Positions 22,881 through 33,900 of a DNA stretch of 64,000 nucleotides are shown in pieces. Made by a program: the position numbers and the translations under genes. This stretch comes from Phallus indusiatus (Eukaryota > Basidiomycota > Agaricomycetes > Phallales > Phallaceae): the NCBI GenBank assembly GCA_027605045.1, contig JAQFWX010000012.1:1004930-1068929 (forward strand). Direction: 5' to 3'. The first letter of the stretch is position 1. Every line of letters begins with the position of its first letter. The notes beneath the pieces were generated by a model that did no database searches, was not told the DNA's origin, and was given only the letters and a program-made list of their open reading frames with translations.

Positions 22881-23838
22881 GGTGGTACGCGAACGTAGAG
22901 AATTTGAGAGAAATAGGAGGAGATTATCGGAAAACTGAGAAGGAATGACGTCAACCAAGCTTAGGTAGTATATATTGGCGCCGATAAGATTTCAAACGAG
23001 GCTCTATCTATTAGACGCCCTTCAATACGAAGTGGCAAATTTAACACCAAAGCAAACCTTTCTGTCTTGATTCTAAACGACTCCGCTGTTCAAATGTTTG
23101 TCATCGATGGACAACAAGTTTCTTTTAACACATAGTTGACTTTCTCAAAACGTAATTTTGCTGCAATGCGTTTGCCGTACCCTGCAAAGCCTGGGCCAGA
23201 GACCATCACTGTACCCCCAAACAAGCCATCTCTTTGCACTTTCTGGGATTCACATTGCTGAATATTTTGTCAGATTTTTGTCTCGTAGATCATAGGAACC
23301 AAAAAGAGCAGAAGGCCTCCGCAGCTATCTTCCTTGCATGACCACATAAGGCTGAAAAGCTCACTCGGTTCACATAATGATCACTGATGAATTAACAATA
23401 AAAGCGTGTAGGACGATTATTGCTGAATAATTTCCGCCAATATGCCGACTCGAGTTCTTCCGTTGAAGTTGGGCTAAACTGGTTACTTCTTACTGACGTT
23501 ATTCTTTTATCCAAGTTGTAGTCTTGAGTAGGCTAGGAACCATATCGAGGGACATATCAGACAGGCATATGGTGCTCAGGTTAAAGTGCTGCTTCAGATA
23601 ATATGTGATGCTGACCCTGGATACCCCAGCCGGTCACGGAATATACTTTTATGATGAGGTGAGTCATCTACATCCTCAAGGCCTCAATAACAGGGATTTA
23701 CCAATCCCCAGGCGAAAGCAAACTAAAGATTGATCCACCAATGTACTTTTTCGTATGCGACTCGTTCGGTTTGGGGGATAGAAAATAAAATAAATTGCGC
23801 AAATCATGGACATCTAAGATCTACTCAGCATTCTAGCC
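22881..23838. other. Intergenic region between divergent HNH paralogues
   Basis: 958 nt containing both promoters; a TATATATT run near 22967 serves the minus-strand gene. No gene-like ORF or recognisable repeat is seen. Confidence 0.45.
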
Positions 23839-25068
23839 ATGTCTACGATTCCCGGTAAACCACTTCCTCAATCCCTACCAGCACGTTTTAGAGCAGACAT
23901 GGATACTATCGATGCATACAATGTATGCTTAAGATACGAGAGGCAACTGGTAGGCAATACTCGGCATAGTGTCGCGCAGCACGACCGTTACAGGGAGAAT
24001 TTAATGCACTGCCGCCTTGTCGGCTATGCCCTTATTCACTGCCCAACCGAAACGGGTCGACGCACAATGATAGACGACATAAATCTATGCCCAGGTCTAC
24101 CGGCTTTTTTAAACATAGGTCATATATACGCTAAGTTTTTCGTCAGAATATGTCCGTCTAAGATTGTGGGAATTGACGGGGTCTAACCTCATCATTTGTA
24201 GTTCGACCAGATAAGGGCCGAATACCAGAACCCCCTCCTCGACATCCTTCAGACTCGTTTGAACAACTCAGGACGACAATATATGATCAGCTCCGGCCTT
24301 CATCCAGAGAAAATCGTAGCGTCCGTAAAAAGGTGATTTTCTTAACTCAGCGATGCATCATGACCTCCTTCAAAATGTTTAAATAATTTAAAAGGCACTG
24401 ATACGAGACCGTAATAAGTGTGCCATCACAGGCAGATTTGATACAGATTACGTGAAAAATAATCCAGCTTCTCGCCAAACTGTGCCTCGGGAAATTAGAA
24501 AACATATGGGAGACGTTACGGTATACACTGCTTGCGCACACATTATCCCCGTCTCTGTCAATGAAAATATAGACTCTGCAACAAAAAGGGTATGCTTTTT
24601 TCTCTTTCTATGTACTAATTGACCAATAGTTTCTAGCGGATTTACGCCTCAACTTTTTGGACCGTCGTGCACAGGCTCGGGTTCCCTGATCTCAGAGGGA
24701 AGCTCAACGGTACCAGAATAAACCGGTTGTATAATGTTATAACCATGCGAGACTTCTATCACGAAGAGTACGACGCAATGCGATTGTGGTTTGATCCAGG
24801 CGTACGTCTAACTTTATTGGCACTCTTCAGATTCTCAATGTGTCTTGGTGTCGTGGTTATTTAGGACAGGGCAAACCATTACAGAGTCATAATTCATCCC
24901 GACGTCAGCTATGAGCCAAATGATATACCGGGTGACAGATACGTGACTTTTCGTACAGACAATCCGCAAACTCACGCGCTCCCATGCCCGGATGCACTAA
25001 AGGTACACGCTTTTTGTTGCCAGTTGGCGAGTAGTGTAGGAATAACAAAATTCGATACCCAGTTTTAG
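23839..25068 (+). CDS. HNH-endonuclease-domain protein with canonical CAH motif
   Basis: Paralogue of the divergent gene at 21620-22880. It starts MSTIPGKPLPQSLPARFR at 23839, with the same helical N-terminal block (DTIDAYNVCLRYERQL ... CRLVGYALIHCP). Later exons give FDQIRAEYQNPLLDILQTRL, the HNH half-site ALIRDRNKCAITGRFDTDYV and YTACAHIIPVSVNEN, with the expected Cys-Ala-His. Further exons are RIYASTFWTVVHRLGFPD, MRDFYHEEYDAMRLWFDP, RANHYRVIIHPDVSYEPNDI and a tail ALKVHAFCCQLASSVG that aligns with LKLHAAVCKIGELSG of the paralogue. Stop at 25066-25068. The protein is expected to be a nuclease or nuclease-derived DNA-binding protein; its biological role is unknown. Confidence 0.75.
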
Positions 25069-26030
25069 CTTTTTCACTGGTCTGACCATTTACTTACCCT
25101 TTGCTATCTCTCAAATAGATTACAAGTAGAATGCGAAAGCTTATGTATTAATCTCGTCTTTTTAAACATGAAAAGGGTGCTCGCAACCTAATCTAAAAAA
25201 TGAACATGAAAACATAAACAAGAGAGCATCGAAATCAAGAAATAACTGTCGATGACCGCCATCCGAGGATTCGTGTATTAACTCATAGTAATATCGCAAT
25301 CAAAGAATAAAGCAGAATTGTGAATCTAATCTTCGGTGGCAGATAGTGAGATTCTTCTGTTTAGCCCATCTTAAACACAGCGACGTCTGGGTCGTTACAC
25401 TAACAACCTGAGGAAAACCAAAACTCAATGTGTCGGGAAATCGAATTAGAAAAACTGAAGCGAGGGAGGATGCGCCTGAATACCTCGAGGTAAATGACGT
25501 TAAACCAAGCTTTGAAATACGAGCTCGGGCGGCAGAGAATATAAGTTGAAGTCGTTTGATCGCTGGGTTATGGGTATGAGAGATGCCACTGGGACAAATA
25601 GTTCGACGAAAAGTAGCAGCCCATCCTGTATCCTTAGTCTCTAAATCTCTTGCCATCGTTTCCTGGACTCAATCGCCATCCTTTGTCCCTCAGCTACCAG
25701 CCAGTAATCCATCGAACATGGAAGTTACAGAGGATCGACGTCAGTCATCCAAGCCGCAAACTGTCCGTAGAATTTGCTTCCACTGCACGTTTATTTGTAT
25801 TTGATGTTGTGTGTATTTCTTTCCTTTATCAGTTGGTTTCCTTACGTAAGCCACAGGTGTACTTTTACTCGTTCCTCGTGAACTGGCATACACAAACATT
25901 TGTAGTGTAGCTTTGTTTCTATACACGTATACAAATACTTCCTTTACTTCACAATTCGTCCTACTTCAACATGACCTACCAAATCGTTTTGTTGACCTTG
26001 TCCATCTATAATTCATTTGGTTATCTCATC
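25069..26030. other. Intergenic, no gene seen
   Basis: About 960 nt between the HNH gene and the start of the repeated NLR landscape. Several overlapping ORFs of 60-118 codons on both strands lack recognisable motifs and do not recur in the other NLR modules. Confidence 0.4.
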
Positions 26031-26038
26031 TATCGGAC

Positions 26039-26700
26039 TTGCAAGGGTTTGCTATCATACCTTCAGATTCCTTTTTATTTTCTTCATCCATGAGAGACAG
26101 TCGGTCGTCGAATAATTTCAAGCCTCCCTCTAACGGTCGGTTGAAGATATTTGTATCGCATTTTCTCAACAAACGTGTAAATTCCCAACTTTTGGACCTC
26201 AACAGTGCCAAATATGTGCTGAACGGCGTCAGTCCTGCTGCTGAGGCCTTAATTGGTCGTCGTTTATTTGAAAGAACTAATAAACCGCCAAGCTCAATCA
26301 AGTCGTCCTCAAGTTCTTATTCCACCTATTTCAATCGTGCTATCAGCACGGTTTTGTCTATCCGACGAAACTTATTGAATTGTCCCACTATGCCGGCTCT
26401 GCCCTACACCGAAACCAACCCCTTCCTGACCGTGGATGTCATCGCGAACCATCACTACACTTCAATCTACAGACCCTACCAGTGCTGCCGGAGACGCATT
26501 AGTCCGTATCCTTGACAGCCGCATGCTCTCACACCCCGCAACAGGCGATCTGGGGGAAACGAACGCGTGTCTCTTTCACATTGACACCAATTCTGATATA
26601 TTTCGTCCTCGCTGTGAATGCATCCCTATACCTCTATACCCGGCGTGTCACTGTACAATGGACTTTAATGAGGAAGCCAAGTTTTAGATTGCCTTGATCA
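26039..26700 (+). other. Three-copy plus-strand ORF locus of unknown nature, copy 1
   Basis: A 158-codon ORF with a Ser-rich centre (SSIKSSSSSYSTYFNRAIST) continues into MPALPYTETNPFL and, after frame changes, DALVRILDSRMLSHPA and ACLFHIDTNSDIF. Recognisable copies occur at about 41500-42000 and 52480-52960 with more breaks. I recognise no domain. It is part of the amplified NLR module, 3' of the receptor genes, and may be a decayed gene or simply conserved by recent duplication. Confidence 0.35.
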
Positions 26701-26719
26701 AACCGGTGATGTGGATACG

Positions 26720-26960
26720 CAGAGCATCCCAAAACCGGCCATGAACGAATGCACCTATATCCTTCCATATCTGAGGCAATTATACTCTAAATGGAACAGG
26801 ATGGATTTCTTGACACGTGAAATGAGCTCAAGCACATCCTAATCGCGTAGGCGTGGTGTCTTAGATGACAAATATCGATGTCGTACTCATTTATTTTTTT
26901 GCCGGCTTGTTGGTCTCTCTCAAAGATTTTTTTCGGCTATGAAGAGCTGGCTTGTTCGCT
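26720..26960 (-). pseudogene. Ancient decayed NLR fragment, copy 1
   Basis: The minus strand carries a degenerate version of the post-NACHT region of the neighbouring NLR genes: traces of KIFEKD..., NEYDID and ICHLET...H. Corresponding blocks in the intact genes read EKINEYYIDTSDQSQM and NICHLETSHLRN. It is much more diverged and shorter than the nearby receptor genes. Equivalent relics lie at 41990-42270 and 52960-53215. Confidence 0.55.
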
Positions 26961-27324
26961 GATGACGATTCGCAACTGTATGTACACACCAGCAGGGATT
27001 TCGTTACATGGCGATGGATCCGAGTTGGACGGCTTCAACGGTACGGCCGTTTCTCTTTTCACTGATGCACCGTCATTCACGCCTTCATTTTCTCATAATC
27101 ATAAGCAAGGACATTTTGTCGAACTGGCTCATCGAACTGACGCGAGAATTCAGTCTGAAGGGTTTGGTATTATAAAATTCTGTCATACATGCGTATGTAT
27201 GTACATTGAGTACAACCTGCAAGAACGTGCTAGCGAATTAGAAAAAAATTATGCTTTTCTCGAAGAGTTTGGTGCGCACGATATTAAAGAGAAGCCCAAG
27301 TGTGCCAGGAATGGGGTTTCCTGA
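26960..27324 (+). other. Short conserved plus-strand ORF locus, copy 1
   Basis: The frame includes LDGFNGTAVSLFTDAPSFTP, GHFVELAHRTD and CMYIEYNLQERASELE. Counterparts occur at 42357-42596 and 53290-53529, each 79 codons and ending at the same point. Copies differ mostly by amino-acid-changing substitutions, which argues against strong purifying selection. No domain recognised. Confidence 0.35.
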
Positions 27325-28107
27325 TTCGTTATTCAAGTTCGCGACAGTGTGTATCGGGCCGGGCCATTTTATCATTCGGGTAACACGGTAAGCTCTGGTA
27401 AGCTCTGGCAAATTGTCTAACAACTTGAAGGTCTGCGCAAAACAATGGCGACGAGTCTGAACAAACTAAAAGAAAGAGCGGGCGTATGCATTTCATTTGG
27501 TGAAAGAGGATAGGAGTATAACGCCTGAGGCCTGAGCACCTCGAAAGAGTCTGACATTAGTGTTCGCGGGTGCTCAAGCGCGCACAACTTGATGAGATAC
27601 TTCCAGAAGACAATAATCGGGTTTGAAACTGTTCAAAAGCGGCTTGTTGAACGCGACCTTCTCCATCCCATCCCTTCTACCTCCCGTTGTTGCGCTCTGG
27701 GTTCAGGCGGGAGAACGGGAAGAGTCTAGCCTCACGCTGGATTATGGATAGATTGCTTCCGGGTGAAAGGGGCTGGGGCAGCATACAAATACGGGAATTT
27801 CCAATTTCAACAGTATACTTTAGACGACTCTGAATGTCCCCATTGTTGGGCTCGATTTTGTAAATCATCGATTTTATGATTGAATTTCCGCGTTCATATG
27901 TCTGCAGGTTTTATGTCTGCTTTTATGCCTCTGAGCGCGTGCAAGCTTGAAGCCTGGGCCAGACAAATTATTATTATTTCCTGAGTCCTAACATGCTTTA
28001 CAACTTGAAAGTTGACGTGGACTCGTGAAAATTAAATCACCATCCCTCGTCGTTAGTGTTTATTGTCTGGTAGTACAAATTACGTCTCTTTATACAAATT
28101 GCATATG
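27325..28107. repeat. 3' flank of the NLR module, copy A
   Basis: Sequence shared with 42597-43404, 53530-54399 and partly 30541-30988 and 37620-37769. Landmarks are TCCCGTTGTTGCGCTCTG-like blocks, GGGGCTGGGGCAGCATGCAA-like blocks, ATCATCGATTTTATG and TGCTTTCAGGCCTCTGAGCG. It contains no gene. It presumably holds the 3' UTR and terminator of the adjacent minus-strand NLR sequence. Confidence 0.6.
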
Positions 28108-29190
28108 TTACACATTGCGTTTGGACCCTAGGTCGTCTCTGGGTCCACATTCGGTCCAATTAGCACCATGTACAAAATTTGTGAAATTTAGTTTTGTGAC
28201 CTTTCGATACGACATATACGTCGTGCATGGAAGACAAAGTCGCTCTCTCATCTTTTCTGGAACCCAAAACAAAAGCTCATTTTGCAAACCTCTAATCCAT
28301 CCATCATAGTCCGTCTTGGCGAAAGAACGAATTGAAGCTTTTTCCCAAGCCATTAACGCATATTCCAAAGTCTCTGTCCCTTTGGATACCGGTGCTCTGA
28401 GTATCTCTTTGAGTGAATCACATTGAATATAAATAATACTACACTTACCCTTTGATATCGTAACCGCCGGCGGCGAGCAATGGTGGAGTCTTGTACAGAG
28501 GAGACATTATCTCATATGCATCCAAATCACAGATAAAACAAACCCCAAGCCGTCGATTGAAAACTATTAGATGTTTTTTGCTAAAAATTTCTACCCATCC
28601 ACCGTCTGGGAACGGGCATCGAATTGTTTCGGCGACCATGTTTTTGGATTGTATGTCCCAGACATCCAGAAACTCAACGCCTTCCCAACGATTTTCCTTA
28701 GATATTATTATAACACGTTTTGAGTAATCAGAGAGCCAAACGTCAGTGACTGGTTGATCTAGCGATGAGCCAGTAAGCAAGGTTTCGGTGTCCACATCAA
28801 AGAGTTTGATTTTGCCATCATCAACCCATGCCACATACTTTCCATTAAGAGACCGCCGCACTGAGGTGGATAAATAGGGTGAGAGTGTAATTGAGTTCAC
28901 TATTGCTCCTGTTAGTTCTAGTGTATTGGCACTCTGCTCTGAAACGTGTATAATATGTTCCCCGTTGGCAGAAATGACCTCCGTGGAAAAGAAGGGATTT
29001 GATTCAAATGCAAGTACTTTGTCACCTGATTCGCATTCCCAAATTTCCACTTTATCGTCATCAATCCCATATATGATAGCAAAGCGGGTATCTCGCACGG
29101 GGAGAAGGGATTTCAGTTCATACGGTAAGCTGACTGGACCACCAACCAATTTGTGGGTACGACTATTCCATACTTCTACACCGTCCTTCA
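28108..29190 (-). pseudogene. NLR fragment A: second half of WD40 domain plus C-terminal exon
   Basis: The reading frame from about 29190 down codes EVWNSRTHKLVGGPVSLPYE, RDTRFAIIYGIDDDKVEIWE, SVRRSLNGKYVAWVDDGKIK, KLFDVDTETLLTGSSLDQPV and DVWDIQSKNMVAETIRCPFP, ending GGYDIKG at an intron donor. The last exon has WIRGLQNELLFWVPEKMRER and NFTNFVHGANWTECGPRDD. Where genes B, C and D stop after DD, this copy reads on LGSKRNV to 28108. Everything N-terminal (C2-like, helical, NACHT and the first half of the propeller) is missing. At about 29185 the propeller sequence passes directly into sequence that is the 5' flank in the other copies, which supplies an ATG (29263, MLGFLFRSNF). A 330-residue WD40-only protein is possible if it is transcribed. 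Confidence 0.8.
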
Positions 29191-29520
29191 AATTCGAAGG
29201 TGCGCAATAGCACGTTTTCGCATATGGTGCGAAGAAGTTGCTTCGAAACAGAAACCCTAACACAATGAATTGATAAATCAGCTGGTGATGTCTATGAATC
29301 TTGAACCAGGTCTTAAAGAGACTACTTGTTCCACAAAAAGATCAAATTATTCTCCGAAACTTACTTAGAGTCAAAATCAGCATAAAGCATGGAGACATGT
29401 ACACCCGGCGGGAAGGTTCACTAGCTCTGCATAATAAATTGAAGCACTGTACTGATTCAAAAAGGCTCCGGCCGTTGAAATGGGCCCTTAGAAATTAACG
29501 CGCAAGGGCATCGCTGTGAC
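29190..29520. repeat. 5' flank of the NLR module, copy A
   Basis: Nearly collinear with 49130-49450, with shared blocks such as CACAATGAATTGATAAA, CAGCTGGTGATGTCTA, AAAGATCAAATTATTCTCCG and GGCCCTTAGAAATTAACGCG. In the other modules this lies upstream of a complete NLR gene; here it abuts the truncated propeller. Confidence 0.7.
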
Positions 29521-30540
29521 ACGATAATAAAAATGAATAGCTATGCCTTCATTCGCATTCCTCTGATTCCTCTAAGGGAAATCCGATCCACGATTTCCAA
29601 GAGAATTATACCCCAAGCTAGCGCTGTTGTGAGTGGGTCATGTTACGTAAGCGTTTGCTAAAAGGCAACGCCGTTTCCTTTTTTTTTGAGAAGACTCAAG
29701 TCTTCAATATATAAACTTCAGTTCCATCGATTTTCGTCTCCTCAGTTGTTTCTTAACACTGAGGAGTAAGTAATATTAATTAACTAGCTTTTATTATCTT
29801 TACTCACACACTGTGAAAGAATTCTTTATTAGGTCCGCTTTTAATACATAGTTGTTTCTTAACACTGAGGAAATTCTTTATTAGTCTATAATGTCCGTTA
29901 CATCTCCACAAGCGCTGGAATTGTAAGCACGCATTCTTTTTGAAACTCAACATAGATCCTACTATCACATGTCATAATGGCAACAGAATATCTTGAAACG
30001 AGTGCCGGAATAGCGCCAGCGCGATCGCGCTGAGACGAACAAGTCATCCAGCAGCAGCCCGTTTAACCGACTCATTTCTGTCGCTGAAGCTCGAAGCTCG
30101 AACGCTCAAATCGTGCCCAGGATCAATGCCTTCATCAAGCAAACGGCATGATGGGATTGACTTCGGCTTGGACGATGCGTGGGATGGCGAGGGCAGTGGT
30201 TAGTCGTTGTTGGGACACGACGTTTAGGATATCATTCTCACAGCTGAGGTTACCTTCTTCTCTTTCATCTCGAGCTGCAGCTCGATCATCTTCCCATAGG
30301 TCGAACCTTACTTTTGCAAAAGCTTGGACCATCGTCTCGTTCCGTGGTAAAGTTCGTTCGCGGGATTGTCTATTTGCCCGTGAGTGTATACGTTTGTAAG
30401 CGCTTTGCGGGCTAAAGACCAAAAGAACCTGTACGATTAAATCGACAAAGCATGTAAGACTTTCTGCCACCTTCAGCTATAGGCTAACAAGCGTTTTCCT
30501 GGCCCGTAAAAGTCACTATAAAGAGCTGCTAATTAATCCC
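29521..30540. other. Inter-module spacer without clear gene
   Basis: Holds a short nested direct repeat (listed separately) and an unassigned 111-codon minus ORF at 30135-30470 (Arg/Glu-rich, EEGNLSCENDILNVVSQQ). A segment near 30036-30060 (ACGAACAAGTCATCCAGCAG) recurs near 41270-41295. No family assignment. Confidence 0.35.
29744..29885. repeat. Nested short direct repeats
   Basis: AGTTGTTTCTTAACACTGAG followed by GA occurs at 29744-29765 and again at 29850-29871. ATTCTTTATTAG occurs at about 29821 and 29873. The pattern suggests a local duplication, perhaps an insertion footprint. Confidence 0.6.
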
Positions 30541-30988
30541 GGTACCAACGCTGTTTCTACCTCCTGTTGTCGTGCTCTGGGGTCAGGTGGGACAACAGGA
30601 AGGGTCCAGCTTCACACTGGATTATGTATAGGTTGTTCCGGAGTGAAGGGTCTGCGGCAGCGTGCAAGCGCGTGCAGAAAAATTTTAAACATTGTTTTAG
30701 ACGACTCTAAATGTCCCGCTCGTGGGGCATGATTTTGGAAATCATCGATTTTATGACATTCATGTGTTTGCTTTCAGACCTCTGAGCGCATGGAAGCTTG
30801 ACGTTGACGCCGGAGTCATAATATGCTTCACGACTCGAAAGTTGACGTGTTCGAAACTTCGACGCGGATATGTGAAAAGTAAATTACCATTCGTCATCGG
30901 AGGTATTTATTGTCTGCGGCGTAGTACAGATTACGCACATTAGTCTCTTTTTATACAAATTGCGTACGTTGCACATTCGGCTTGGATT
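30541..30988. repeat. 3' flank of the NLR module, copy B
   Basis: Homologous to the 3' flanks of A, C and D: GGTACCAACGCTGTTTCTAC, GTGAAGGGTCTGCGGCAGCG, AAATCATCGATTTTATGACA, TTTATACAAATTGCG. It lacks the decayed NLR relic and the plus-strand ORF loci present in the longer flanks. Confidence 0.6.
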
Positions 30989-33900
30989 CTAATCGTCTCT
31001 GGGTCCACATTCCGTCCAATTAGTACCATGTACAAAATTTGTGAAATTTAGTTTTGTAACCTTTCGATGCAACGTATACATCATGCATGGAAGCCAAAGC
31101 CGGTCTATCATCTTTTCTGGAACCCAAAACAAAAGCTCACCCTGCAAACCCCGAACCCATCCGTCTCTATCTATACTAGGGAAAGCAGGAAGTGAGGCTT
31201 TTTTCCAGGCCATTAACGCGTAATCCAATATCTCTGTCTTGTTGGATACCGGTGCTCTGAGTATCTCTTTGAGTAAATCACATTGAATACAAGTGATACT
31301 ACTACACTTACCCTTCGATATCGGAACCACCAGCGGCAAGCAATGGAGGAGCCTTGTACAGAGGAGACATTGTCTCACGTGTATTCAAGTCCCAGGCAAA
31401 ACAAACCCCAGCTTGTCGATTGAAAACTATCAGATGTTTTTTGCCAGAAATTAGGGTTTCTATCCGTTCACCTCTTGGGAACGGGCATTGAATTGTTTCG
31501 GTGACCATGTTTTTGGATTCTATGTCCCAGACATCCAGAAACGAGATGCCTTTCCAAGGAGTTTCCTTAGATATTATTATAACACGCTCCGAGTCATCGG
31601 AGAGCCAAACGTCAATGACTGGTCGATCTAGCGATGGGCTAGTGAACAAGGTTTCGGTGTCCACGTCAAAGAGTTTGATTTTGCCAGTATCAGCCCATGC
31701 AATATACTTTCCATTGAGAGATCGTCGCACTGAAACTGCTGAACCAAAGCGTGAGAACGGAATTGAGCTCACTATTGCCCCTGTTAGATCTACCGTATCG
31801 ACACTCTTCTCTGCAACGTATATGATATGTTCCCTGTTGGCAGAAACGGCCTTCGGGGAAAAGGAAAAGAAACGAGATACGATTGTAAGTATTTCCCCTA
31901 CTCTGTCACCCGATTCGCATTCCCTAACTTCCACTTTATCACCATCAATCCCATATATGACAGCAAAGCGAGTACCTCGCACGGGCAGAAGGGATTTCAG
32001 TTCATATGGTAAGTTGAGTGGACCACCAACCAATTTACGGGTTCGACTATCCCATACTGAAATCGTTTCTTTGCATCCGGAAATAAGATAGTAGTCCAAA
32101 CAAACGAGTGCAATGATTGAACGGGCAGATTCATCTATAACAATCTCGCCTTCTTTTATGTTCCAAAGACAGAGTCCGCGGCTGCTACGGTACGCCACAT
32201 GGATATTTTCCTGGTTGGGACAAACATCAACAGGCCCGTCGTCTTGAACTTGGGTTTCAAAGATCGTTGTCGTAATATCTGAGATCCGAAGGCGATATTT
32301 GTCGAGAATTGTCTTATATTGAAGAATGAGATATGAACCCCGCTGCCAGATTGCACATACTTTCTCAATTTCATTGCCGTGCGGATGATTCGGTTCTATA
32401 CATTCATCCCATGGTTGAACGTGGATTGTATAGTATGTCGTCCAAAAAGGTGATCTGAAACTGCATGTCGACAGCGCAATTGATTTTGAATCGTGTGAGA
32501 ACCCAAAACAGTAAATGCGATCGTCTGCATAGGATCGACTGATTAGTTCTCCCGTAGACACACTCCAAATTGAGTACATTCCGGCGGAGGTAGATAGGAT
32601 ATATCGATCATCAGGGGACAGAAAGAAGCTTACAACGCGCGACCCGTTTTGAATTTCGGTGACTTTAGTGTTTGTCCGTAGATCCCAGATCTCTATTGTG
32701 GCGTAGTTTTCCCCATTTCCGAATGCAATGTAGTTGTTAGTGAGTTGCAGACCCCATAAATCATCGCAGGGCACGACGTGCTGCGTTTGTTCCCGAGTAT
32801 TCCATACGTAGAGCTGCTTTTCGGAGTGACGACAGAAAGCAATCCAGTCTCCGTTGGGAGAAACGGCAGGAGAAGAATACCCCTCTTCGAAGCATTTAAC
32901 CACCCGACGACTTGTTCGATCGAATAGTAGATGTGGTCCTTCTTCTGTGGACCATAGTACAAAGCACCCGTCAGAAGAGATGGTACAACTACGACAGATG
33001 ACACCAACTATCTCCTCACATCTCTCTATATCCGCCACCTTTGTCCCCATATTGAATATCAGAATACCACCGTAATCAAAACAACAGTACACCAATTCAC
33101 CATCATGGGAAAATACGATGTCGCAAACTCTGTACAAATCAAAGTGTTCTCGGTAAGCCGCACGACAATACTCCTCCCCCGTTACGTAGTTCCATACACA
33201 AAAATCGGATCTAGTTGCACTTGCGATATATTCACCTTTCGGAGAAAAAGCAAACCTTCCAACGTCGCTTCTTTGCATGAATCCGATTCTTCGTGAAGAG
33301 CCCATAGGTTGACCAACGTCGAACGTGAACAGTCCAGGAAACCTTTCAAGATACTTTCTCGATACAAATGAACTGCGAGGGGTAAAGGGAAGTGCTGAGA
33401 GATAGATATGTGGTGTGCTTTCATTCATCATGTCTCCAAAATCAAATGCAAACTCCCATGCATCCATTGCATCTTCAGCTAGGCCAGTATCTGCATCCTA
33501 GCATCTGATTCAGCTATAAAAAAACATAACAGGCGGCAGATCACTCACTTTACACCAATTCACTATTGCTTGCATTGTAACGCAACATTGCCTGTGGTTG
33601 ATTTCAAATGCATTTAACAAAGTGAGTGCCTCAAAATAATATATCAGTTTGTCATCCAACAATGTCCGGACTGCACGAATGAGTTCTCCGCTAACGGGGG
33701 AGGATTGGAGATGAAAGCTCCAAAAACGACACGAATACGACAGATGGACAGGAATGGCTTCCTTGATACGCGATTTCAAATTGGGCACAACCAGATTGCG
33801 CAGGTGTGATGTCTCGAGGTGACAAATGTTGAAGCACAGCATCCTATTCATCACTTTGAGACAACTAAGTGTCATCTGGGTTTGGTCTGACATATTAATG

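Noticed and set aside
30135..30470. 111-codon minus ORF and its 83-codon plus-strand counterpart
   Set aside because: Neither strand shows family features and no copy exists in the other modules; left as unassigned spacer.
31501..32091. 196-codon plus-strand ORF inside gene B (and the similar 178-codon ORF at 54951-55487 in gene D)
   Set aside because: Antisense shadow of the long open WD40 exon; no independent domain, and its position simply tracks the minus-strand codons.
33490..33560. Stop codon at the end of the NACHT open frame in gene B, suggesting separate NACHT and WD40 genes
   Set aside because: The stop lies in an intron (donor GTGAGTG after TGG TGT AAA, acceptor before GATGCAGATACTGG) that is conserved in genes C and D and restores one frame into the WD40 exon.
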